Positions 30,334 through 36,495 of a stretch of 36,495 nucleotides of DNA are shown one piece after another (the stretch's first letter is position 1; each line of letters starts with the position of its first letter). The DNA is from Microcaldota archaeon. Lineage in GTDB: Archaea > Micrarchaeota > Micrarchaeia > Anstonellales > Anstonellaceae. The position numbers and the translations under genes were made by a program. The DNA lies in assembly GCA_018304295.1 (NCBI GenBank), contig JAGVWK010000003.1, forward strand, positions 1-36,495, read 5' to 3'. The notes below the pieces were generated by a model. That model had not been told where the DNA came from, made no database searches, and saw only the letters and a program-made list of their open reading frames with translations.

Positions 30334-31071
30334 TTATCTTTTGGGCGGGTGCGGCCTTCTTTGCGGGCCTGCTGCAAGCGCCTTGCGCTCTTCCTCCTTT
30401 GCCTCGTCCCCTTCGCGCCTCTGCTCAACGTATTCCACGCTTTCGGCAGCCGCGATTATCTTTGGAATCTCTATTTTCTTTACCTTGCCCTTTTTGTCAG
30501 GGAACACGGTGTTTGGCGCGACTATGCGCACAAGCACGCCGATTGCGCCTGACTTTGGATATGCGGTAACGTGATTCTCAAGCACAAGCCTTGCTGGCTC
30601 TCCTGCCTTTGGTATGTAGCCTGCAAACACGCGGAACGACTTTGAGCGGCCTCCCTTGGCGGCTATTTTGCCGCTTGCGATTATCTCCGCGCCAAGCGCG
30701 CCGTTCTCCATTATTTCACGCAGCAGTGAATGCAATATCGGGCGTATTTTCTTGCCCATCTCAATGAAGCGGCACGCCTTCTTTGCCATAAGGCGGGGCT
30801 CAAGGGAGGGGTTGCTCACTTCGGATGCGGATATCTGCGGGTCCTTTATGCCGAATTCCGTTGCGATTGCCTCCGTGAGGTCGCGTATGCTCTTTCCCTT
30901 TTTCCCTATCACTTTGCCCGGGTTCATCACTTCAACGTTTATGCGCGTCACCATCGGGGTGCGCTGTATGAGCACGCGGGAAAAGCCTGCGCGGTCAAGC
31001 TCGGCTTCAAGAAACGCTGACACCTTGTGGCGGCTTATTGCGTCTTCAATGAACTTCTTCTCTATTCCCAT
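30334..31071 (-). CDS. rpsC: 30S ribosomal protein uS3
   Basis: uS3 lies at the mRNA entry. The KH domain holds NPGKVIGKKGKSIRDLTEAI, and the C-terminal domain holds GALGAEIIASGKIAAKGGRSKSFRVFAGYIPKAGEPA. Length is 245 with an acidic/basic tail. It lies between L22 and L29. Confidence 0.96.
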   Translation of the reverse strand: MGIEKKFIEDAISRHKVSAFLEAELDRAGFSRVLIQRTPMVTRINVEVMNPGKVIGKKGKSIRDLTEAIATEFGIKDPQISASEVSNPSLEPRLMAKKACRFIEMGKKIRPILHSLLREIMENGALGAEIIASGKIAAKGGRSKSFRVFAGYIPKAGEPARLVLENHVTAYPKSGAIGVLVRIVAPNTVFPDKKGKVKKIEIPKIIAAAESVEYVEQRREGDEAKEEERKALAAGPQRRPHPPKR

Positions 31072-31082
31072 TGTATCACTTT

Positions 31083-31871
31083 TTACTGAGATTTTTGAAT
31101 GTCCGGCTTGTTTGCAGTTTCTGTTTTTGCAGTTTGCGCTTTTGGAGCATCATTGGGTGATGTTTGGGCGCTTGTTGCTTTTTCGGTTTGCGCATTTGCC
31201 TGTTTTGCAGTTGCAGGTGTTTGCGCTTTTTGGGTTTCATTTGCTGCAGTTGTTTGCGCCTGCGCGGGCGCGTTAGGCGTTGTTGCCTTTTCCGCCTGCG
31301 CATTTGCTGGCTTTTCCGCTTGCGCTTTTTGCGTTTGCGCAACTGCTGGTTTCTGCTCCTTCTTTGGCTTTTGCGCCTTTGCAGCCGGCGCTTTTTGCGC
31401 ATTGCCCTTGGAGCGGGGCTTTGACCAGTCCGGAATGGAAATTTCCTCAAGCACGACCTGCGCGTGCGCGGTTTCGTAGTCCATGCGCATGCGCTTTCCC
31501 TTGGGGGACATGCGCGGTATGACATCGCCCTTGTTTGCGGCAGCGTGCGTTACTTTCACGTTTGCGATTCCTTTTGCATTTGCGTTCGCGTATGCGCTTT
31601 GCAGAAGCTTAAGCATTATGCCTGCCGCTTTTTTGGGGTAGCCGCCCTTCCCTCCGCCCAGCTCCTTGCGGTGCCCCATGCCAGCGTTGTGCGTGCGGTA
31701 GCGGATTGCCTTTTCCCCTTGCGCGGCGGATGCAAGGAAATCAATTGCGCTTGCGGCGTTGCGCCCGCGTATTGAGTCGCATACCGCGCACAGGTCCTTG
31801 TAGGAGGCGTTCACGCCCCTCACGTATGCGCGTGCGAACCTTTTGTTGTTTTTTGGAGTGTACGAATACAT
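31083..31871 (-). CDS. rplV: 50S ribosomal protein uL22 with long Ala/Gln/Lys tail
   Basis: uL22 lines the exit tunnel. The core runs from YSYTPKNNKRFARAYVRGVNAS through HNAGMGHRKELGGGKGGYPKKAA to MSPKGKRMRMDYETAHAQVVLEE (about residues 1-150). The last about 110 residues are built of irregular AQxEKA-like units and Ala/Gln/Thr/Pro, about twice the usual tail. The ATG at 31871 follows GTGGGATTT; the in-frame GTG at 31880 is less likely. Confidence 0.95.
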   Translation of the reverse strand: MYSYTPKNNKRFARAYVRGVNASYKDLCAVCDSIRGRNAASAIDFLASAAQGEKAIRYRTHNAGMGHRKELGGGKGGYPKKAAGIMLKLLQSAYANANAKGIANVKVTHAAANKGDVIPRMSPKGKRMRMDYETAHAQVVLEEISIPDWSKPRSKGNAQKAPAAKAQKPKKEQKPAVAQTQKAQAEKPANAQAEKATTPNAPAQAQTTAANETQKAQTPATAKQANAQTEKATSAQTSPNDAPKAQTAKTETANKPDIQKSQ

Positions 31872-31880
31872 AAATCCCAC

Positions 31881-32282
31881 TTATTTGAGCGGTATGAACT
31901 TTGAGCCGCGCGTTGCGCCTACTCCCGGCCCTGAGTGCAGCACCCTTGAGGTCGTGTGCGCAAAGTCGCCAAGCCGGCAGCCTATCTTGTCAACGGTTAT
32001 CAGCACGTTCTTGAATTCCTTGCCGTTGTGCACCGCAAACGTAAGCCCCACCCAAGCGGGAAGCACGACCGCGTCGCGCACGTGCGTCCTTATCACCTTG
32101 GCGGGGTTTGCCTTTTTTATTGCAGCCACTTTTTTCATGAACTTCTTGAACGTGATGGACTTTGAGCCTGCGCGCATCACGCTCCTGCGCGCGCGGGAAG
32201 TGAGCAGCGCGAACGCATCCTCGTGCGTAAGAGACTCAAGGTCTGCCTTTTGTTTTCCGCGTATTTTTTCTATTCTTGCCAT
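31881..32282 (-). CDS. rpsS: 30S ribosomal protein uS19
   Basis: uS19 lies in the 30S head. The core shows KVIRTHVRDAVVLPAWVGLTFAVHNGKEF and TTSRVLHSGPGVGATRGSKFIPLK, the conserved archaeal end. Length is 133. It lies between L2 and L22. Confidence 0.97.
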   Translation of the reverse strand: MARIEKIRGKQKADLESLTHEDAFALLTSRARRSVMRAGSKSITFKKFMKKVAAIKKANPAKVIRTHVRDAVVLPAWVGLTFAVHNGKEFKNVLITVDKIGCRLGDFAHTTSRVLHSGPGVGATRGSKFIPLK

Positions 32283-32304
32283 TTATACCACTTCATTGCA
32301 AATC

Positions 32305-33045
32305 TCATTGCGAGTCCGTGCGCGTCTTGCGCCTTCCTGTTGAGCGTGCTGCTATGTGCCCGACTTTCCTGCCCGGCGGCGCTCCCCTTCCTATTGTGCT
32401 GCTGCGCCCCTTGTGGTGCTGCTTTCCGCCAAACGGATGGGTGTATGCGCACATCTTCACGCCGCGGTTAACCGGCCAGCGGCGGTTTTGCGCATGCTTC
32501 TTGTAGAAGTTTGCGCCTGCCTTCATGAGCGGCTTTTCAAGCCTGCCACCGCCGCACACCACGCCAAATTGCGCCCTGCACATTGCAGGAAGGGACACGA
32601 CTTTTTTTGACGGGAGCTTTACATAAACGTAATCCTTTTCGCGCGAAACAATTGTTGCGTATGCCCCGGGCGCGCGCACGAGCTTTCCGCCGTCCCCCGG
32701 CTGCAGTTCTATATTGAACACCATTGAGCCGTCGGGCATGCGCACAAGGGGATATACGCCTCCCAGTGAGTAATCCGCTTCCATCCCAAGCCCCACCCAC
32801 GAGCCAACATGCGCGCCCTCAGGAGCAAGAAGAATTATGCGCTCCCCGTTTGCAAGCGCAACTTCCATCAAAAGCGCGCCGCGCGCAGGGTCGTCAACAA
32901 AGCCTAAAACCTGCCCGCGTATGCCGGACTGCTTTTCCACGGCATCGTACTTGCGGTATTCAAGGTTCGCATAGTAGCGGTGCGAAGGAGCCCTGTATGC
33001 GCCGCTGCCCTTGCCGCGCCTCTGTTGTTTCAGCAACTTTCCCAT
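32305..33045 (-). CDS. rplB: 50S ribosomal protein uL2
   Basis: uL2 supports the peptidyl transferase centre. The sequence holds GKGSGAYRAPSHRYYANLEYRKYD, then LQPGDGGKLVRAPGAYATIV, and the universal RGVKMCAYTHPFGGKQHHKGRSSTIGRGAPPGRKVGHIAARSTGRRK, where the His of the GGKQHH segment lies near the active site. The ATG at 33045 lies just after the L23 stop. Length is 246. Confidence 0.97.
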   Translation of the reverse strand: MGKLLKQQRRGKGSGAYRAPSHRYYANLEYRKYDAVEKQSGIRGQVLGFVDDPARGALLMEVALANGERIILLAPEGAHVGSWVGLGMEADYSLGGVYPLVRMPDGSMVFNIELQPGDGGKLVRAPGAYATIVSREKDYVYVKLPSKKVVSLPAMCRAQFGVVCGGGRLEKPLMKAGANFYKKHAQNRRWPVNRGVKMCAYTHPFGGKQHHKGRSSTIGRGAPPGRKVGHIAARSTGRRKTRTDSQ

Positions 33046-33055
33046 TTTTTCACCA

Positions 33056-33304
33056 TTATACAATCTTGAGCTTGGCTGCAAGGTCATCCGCCTTGAAGCC
33101 TTTTTTCAGCTTTACAAATGCGCGCTTTTGCCCCTTTGGGGTTATGTGCGTCGTAACTTTCTCAACCTTTACGGCAAAGCGCTTTTCAACGTCGTCCTTT
33201 ATTGATTTTTTGGTTGAGCTTTTCTCCACTACGAATATGAGCTTGTTCTCAAGCTCAATCATGCCGACTGCCTTTTCCGTTGTTATTGGGTAGAGTATTG
33301 CCAT
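33056..33304 (-). CDS. rplW: 50S ribosomal protein uL23
   Basis: uL23 lies at the exit of the tunnel, where SRP and SecY dock. MAILYPITTEKAVGMIELENKLIFVV and KVTTHITPKGQKRAFVKLKKGF are typical. Length is 82. ATG 33304 lies 5 bases after the end of L4. Confidence 0.96.
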   Translation of the reverse strand: MAILYPITTEKAVGMIELENKLIFVVEKSSTKKSIKDDVEKRFAVKVEKVTTHITPKGQKRAFVKLKKGFKADDLAAKLKIV

Positions 33305-33309
33305 TGTAA

Positions 33310-34104
33310 TCACTGCATCTTGGCTATTTCTTCTATTGCGCCCTCTGTGAAAACAGTGAGCCTGCCTGCGTGCGTGCCCGGCGCAAGAAGGCAGCAGCGC
33401 AATTTTTGCGTGCTAACCGCATCCACGCCGCAGATGTTGCGCGACGCTTTTAGTATTTTGCTTCCCTTTGGGGCTACAAGAAGCACTGAGCAAGGGGTGC
33501 GAACGCCGCCCCTGCGGGTTCCGCCCAATCCCGTGCGCACTTTGCGCCTGGTGGCACGGTTTAGGTCTTCTTGCATTCCCAGCATGGAAAAGAGGCTTGC
33601 GATTTGCTTTGTTTTTGAAAGCTCCTCACATTTTCTCTCAAGCACTGGCGGGACTGAAAGCGTGTCTGCAAACTTGTGGCCCCTTTTTTGCACAAGCACC
33701 TTTTGCGCGCTTGCAGAAAGCGCGCACAGGAGCGCCTTTGCATATTCCTTCTTGTTCACTGCCTCGTATAGGCGTTTTTCAACATGCGGCGGGTGTGCGC
33801 GGCGACCCTTTACTGAGGAGGGGATGCGCCTTACCTTTCCAAAGCGCCCTTTTGCAAGCACTTCGCGGGGAAGCATTGCGATGCCGTGGTTCTTTGCAGA
33901 GCCGAAATCCTCCTTGCGCCCCTTGTATTTTGCGGACGTTTCCATTCCTGCCCATACGTAGCTTCCCTTTGGCTGGTATTGGGAGCTGTAATCTGAAAGC
34001 ACTGCACGGTAAATGAGCTGCTCGTTCACCGCCTGCTCAAATTGCGCAGGAAGCGTAAGCTCGCGCAAGGGCTTTGCATCCATTGAATATATCTGTGTTT
34101 TCAT
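33310..34104 (-). CDS. rplD: 50S ribosomal protein uL4
   Basis: uL4 reaches into the exit tunnel. The archaeal/eukaryotic form is visible as GIAMLPREVLAKGRFGKVRRIPSSVKGRRAHPP and RRKVRTGLGGTRRGGVRTPCSVLLV. Length is 264. It lies between L3 and L23. Confidence 0.96.
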   Translation of the reverse strand: MKTQIYSMDAKPLRELTLPAQFEQAVNEQLIYRAVLSDYSSQYQPKGSYVWAGMETSAKYKGRKEDFGSAKNHGIAMLPREVLAKGRFGKVRRIPSSVKGRRAHPPHVEKRLYEAVNKKEYAKALLCALSASAQKVLVQKRGHKFADTLSVPPVLERKCEELSKTKQIASLFSMLGMQEDLNRATRRKVRTGLGGTRRGGVRTPCSVLLVAPKGSKILKASRNICGVDAVSTQKLRCCLLAPGTHAGRLTVFTEGAIEEIAKMQ

Positions 34105-34108
34105 AATC

Positions 34109-35062
34109 TCACTGTTTGGATTCTATTGAAACATACCTTATGTCAGGCGCTTTCGGGGCTGCATCCATGCGCACTGCCTTCCTTAAGCGTATCAGCCGCT
34201 TTGCCGGGCCGCCAACAGAGCCCGCAAGCATTATGTAGTCGTTTGAAACAACTCCGTAATGCAAAAAGCCGCCCTTTGGGGTTACTTCGTTTCCTGCGCC
34301 GATTTTCATTATGCGCTTGTTAAGCTCTGTGCGGTGGTGGTAGCCCATCTGCCCTGCCATCGGTGCGGAGTATTGCACGTATCCGGGGTGCCAAGGGCCC
34401 AATGTGCCTGCGTGGCGCACCTTGCCGGTTGCCTTTCTCCTTTGCTTGTGAACGCCGTGGCGCTTTACAACGCCCTGCCAGCCTTTCCCTGTTGTAACTG
34501 AAATGCTGTCAACGTATTCGCCAACCTTGAAAATGTCCGCGGCTTTCACTTCCTTTCCAAGAAGGGTTAATGCGAACTCAAGGGCTTCCTTTGCGTCCTT
34601 GCCCCCGACCGCTATTTCCATGCGCTCGGGGCGCTTTTTCCCTATGCCTGTTTTTTGCGGCTGCGCGTATACAAGTATAAAAATGGAATCAGGGGAGGAA
34701 GATAAAAGCGAAGTTGCATCAGAAGAAGAGATTTTCTTTATGCCCAGCGGGGCGAGCAGTTTTGCGTCCGTGCACAGCACATCAGAGAGGGGGTTTCCGC
34801 CCTTGTATGCGCGCACGCCATAAGCGCACATTGGCGGCACTTCAAGAATTGTTACCGGGGAGGAAACTTCCACTCCCTTGTTCGGGCACTCCCTGTCCTC
34901 TATATATGTAATGTGAGTCATGCCTGCCTTGTAGCCTGCAACACCAAGCAGCCTTTTTTCGCTGCTCTTGGGCCAAGCGTTTATGCTGGGCATCTGCGAA
35001 ATCGCGCGCTTGCGCGGCTTGAAGGCGAGCGAGCCTCTCCTGTGTGAATGCCTCTTTGACAT
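34109..35062 (-). CDS. rplC: 50S ribosomal protein uL3
   Basis: uL3 lies close to the peptidyl transferase centre. The sequence begins with RHSHRRGSLAFKPRKRAISQ and contains GWQGVVKRHGVHKQRRKATGKVRHAGTLGPWHPGYVQY and the finger loop segment MAGQMGYHHRTELNKRI. Length is 317. It is the first gene of the long minus-strand array. GGAGATGA precedes the ATG. Confidence 0.97.
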   Translation of the reverse strand: MSKRHSHRRGSLAFKPRKRAISQMPSINAWPKSSEKRLLGVAGYKAGMTHITYIEDRECPNKGVEVSSPVTILEVPPMCAYGVRAYKGGNPLSDVLCTDAKLLAPLGIKKISSSDATSLLSSSPDSIFILVYAQPQKTGIGKKRPERMEIAVGGKDAKEALEFALTLLGKEVKAADIFKVGEYVDSISVTTGKGWQGVVKRHGVHKQRRKATGKVRHAGTLGPWHPGYVQYSAPMAGQMGYHHRTELNKRIMKIGAGNEVTPKGGFLHYGVVSNDYIMLAGSVGGPAKRLIRLRKAVRMDAAPKAPDIRYVSIESKQ

Positions 35063-35085
35063 CGGTCATCTCCTCTGAGCGTTAA

Positions 35086-35100
35086 GCACAAAATATTCAC
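35086..35100 (-). promoter_or_regulatory. Promoter of the ribosomal array
   Basis: AATATTTTG on the minus strand, centred near 35093, would start transcription about 26 bases later, just before the L3 ribosome binding site. Confidence 0.5.
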
Positions 35101-35141
35101 GTGCAAATGATTTCCGCCGCATGCGATTGGCGCAAGTGTGG

Positions 35142-35176
35142 AAGTGTCATCTTACAGTTAAGTAAGAAGTGGCACT
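35142..35176. repeat. Imperfect hairpin near the IS left side
   Basis: AAGTG..CA.CTTAC pairs with GTAAG..GTG.CACTT across a short loop. It may belong to the insertion sequence end or mark its insertion site. No direct repeat can be tested because the other end is not resolved. Confidence 0.4.
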
Positions 35177-35261
35177 TATTTAGGGAACAACTGTTTAAAA
35201 GGCTTTTGGCGGCTGCGGCTGCAGTAGTTCCGAACATCTTTTGAGACAGAATAATAAAGCC

Positions 35262-35317
35262 GCCCCTGAAAATAGGTTTGCTTAGTGGTTTGGCGACCAA
35301 CTAAGCAACTCAGGGGC
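35262..35317 (+). promoter_or_regulatory. Long stem-loop just before the transposase start
   Basis: GCCCCTGA (35262) pairs with TCAGGGGC (35310-35317) and, inside, TTGCTTAG pairs with CTAAGCAA, then TGGT with ACCA. The 3' arm holds GGGGCGAG, the only purine-rich stretch before the ATG at 35325, so the fold could hide the ribosome binding site. AATAATAAAG at about 35250-35258 is a candidate TATA box. Confidence 0.6.
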
Positions 35318-35324
35318 GAGTAAT

Positions 35325-36485
35325 ATGGAGAACTGCAAGCAGAATAAAATACCTGCTGCCTTGATGGAGCAGGCAAGGAAACTAACGGCGTATGACCTGT
35401 TGAAGATTGGAAAAAATGCCGTTTATGGGGTGGCAGGAATACTCCAGACTGCGATTGAGGCAGCGGTAGCCGCCTCATCCATTGAGGCAACTGCAAAGGC
35501 TGCTGATGCAGACACTGTTTTCTATCATTTGGGAAAGCTCTCTGTTGAAGATACAGAAAGGATGCTCAAACAGCATGTTGGCAGGTCAGTGGAGCTTCTC
35601 AAAAGGAGGTTTGGCGGCAGGAAATATGCTGTTGCCATTGATTATACTGATGAGATGTTTTATGGAAACAAAAAGACAGAGGGAGTGGTTGGAACAAAGC
35701 GCAAGGGCAGCACCAATTATGCATTCCAATATCTCACTGTGAACATCGTTGTTGAAAACTGCCGCTTCTTCCTTTTTTCATATCCGATTTTTAAGAGGGG
35801 CGACAATTGGCGACATATAGAGAAGACGCTTGACATTCTGGAGGAGTTTGGGGTTAATGCGTATGTGCTGCTTCTTGACAGGGAATTCAACAACGGCATG
35901 ACGCTCAAGCTACTTGATGGGAGAGAATACGATTTCATAACTCCCTCAGATCAGGATAGCAAATTCATAAGATGGAAAGAAACAGCCAAAAAATTCCCTG
36001 CAATTTCAAGATGTTGGAAGGTGGCTGACGCAGAAACAACCCTCATAATGCTGCAAGAAGGAGAGCACGTTTATGGCTACCTCACAAACATTGAAGAGGA
36101 GTTTTATCGGGATGATGCATACATTTTGTCTTGGCTTTATTCCAAGAGATGGGGAATTGAGACTGCACACAGAGTGGAAGATGGATTCAGGATACACACC
36201 ACGACGAAAAATTGGATTGTGAGGTATTTCTTCTTCGTAATTTCCATCCTCATTTACAATCTGTGGGTCTGGGTAAATCTCAATTTCTGTCTCGTTGGGA
36301 AATTGAGGATTACTGTAGCCAAATTGAAGCGCATTCTGCTTTGCGCATTTGAGGAATTTTGGTTATGGCTGCGTTCCCCCCAAAGATGGTTCTCCATGCC
36401 CAGCCTGCAAAATGAAGGGAGAGGTTATTTTGCATGTTTTGGCAGGCTGCGCCTGCCAATTGGCAGCGCAACCGCGCTGCGCTGA
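35325..36485 (+). CDS. Transposase, ISH3/IS4-like DDE family
   Basis: The product is a 386-residue DDE transposase. The first Asp is in VAIDYTDEMFYGN, the second in VLLLDREFNNG, and the Glu in the Y(2)R(3)E-like segment YSKRWGIETAHRVEDGFRI. The spacing and size fit archaeal ISH3-type elements of the IS4 superfamily. The gene appears full length, with no frameshift. The left flank holds hairpins; the right inverted repeat is not recognisable before the window ends at 36495. It inserted just upstream of the ribosomal array, diverging from L3. Confidence 0.9.
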   Translation: MENCKQNKIPAALMEQARKLTAYDLLKIGKNAVYGVAGILQTAIEAAVAASSIEATAKAADADTVFYHLGKLSVEDTERMLKQHVGRSVELLKRRFGGRKYAVAIDYTDEMFYGNKKTEGVVGTKRKGSTNYAFQYLTVNIVVENCRFFLFSYPIFKRGDNWRHIEKTLDILEEFGVNAYVLLLDREFNNGMTLKLLDGREYDFITPSDQDSKFIRWKETAKKFPAISRCWKVADAETTLIMLQEGEHVYGYLTNIEEEFYRDDAYILSWLYSKRWGIETAHRVEDGFRIHTTTKNWIVRYFFFVISILIYNLWVWVNLNFCLVGKLRITVAKLKRILLCAFEEFWLWLRSPQRWFSMPSLQNEGRGYFACFGRLRLPIGSATALR

Positions 36486-36495
36486 CACGGGAGAA

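Noticed and set aside
1-36495. CRISPR array
   Set aside because: No regularly spaced direct repeats of suitable length were seen anywhere in the window.

Overview
The window is archaeal. It carries archaeal/eukaryote-type ribosomal proteins (eS4, eL14, eL18, eL19, eL32, eL34), RNA polymerase subunits Rpo3 (RpoD) and Rpo10 (RpoN), aIF1, the RNase P protein Rpp29, Cbf5, LonB, a mevalonate pathway pair, AT-rich TATA-like boxes about 26 bases before several starts, and tRNA genes interrupted by bulge-helix-bulge (BHB) introns. Small proteins, short intergenic gaps and many non-canonical tRNA introns suggest a DPANN lineage (Micrarchaeota- or Diapherotrites-like). That placement is inference; no rRNA gene is present to test it.

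Layout. 1-780: C-terminus of a permease, an 89-bp foldback that begins with a copy of a tRNA-Leu 5' end, and an intron-containing tRNA-Leu(CAG). 792-3337 (minus): tRNA-Pro(CGG) with a T-loop intron, then isopentenyl phosphate kinase, mevalonate-diphosphate decarboxylase and a Fic protein. 3480-11191 (mostly plus): DUF4389 membrane protein, a long pyrimidine tract, ArgRS, LonB (minus), a Y-family polymerase with a C-terminal PCNA-binding-like motif, a cysteine-repeat lipoprotein and a DUF3800 protein. 11195-35062 (minus): a nearly unbroken ribosomal array of about 24 kb, L3-L4-L23-L2-S19-L22-S3-L29-aIF1-Rpp29-S17-L14-L24-S4e-L5-S14-S8-L6-L32e-L19e-L18-S5-L30-L15-SecY-Adk-DUF106-L34e-Cmk-L14e-Cbf5-[tRNA-Ser]-S13-S4-S11-RpoD-[tRNA-Leu]-L18e-L13-S9-RpoN-[tRNA-Pro]-[structured RNA]-S2-[small RNA]. 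35142-36495: an ISH3/IS4-like transposase with a hairpin leader, possibly running off the window.

The array couples ribosome assembly with transcription (Rpo3, Rpo10), initiation (aIF1), tRNA processing (Rpp29), rRNA pseudouridylation (Cbf5), protein export (SecY and the DUF106/EMC3-like insertase) and nucleotide supply (Adk, Cmk).

The most striking content is in the tRNA genes. Four of the five are split by introns, five introns in all, three of them in the T arm. Two T-loop introns, in tRNA-Pro(CGG) and tRNA-Ser(GGA), are both exactly 95 nt, related in sequence and fold, and sit at the same position. Two anticodon-loop introns, in tRNA-Leu(CAG) and tRNA-Ser(GGA), share a nearly identical core, and a third diverged relative forms a structured element in front of rpsB. 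This looks like two families of spreading tRNA introns. Several ribosomal proteins also carry long low-complexity tails; uS11 has a His-Glu-Lys repeat extension of about 115 residues.
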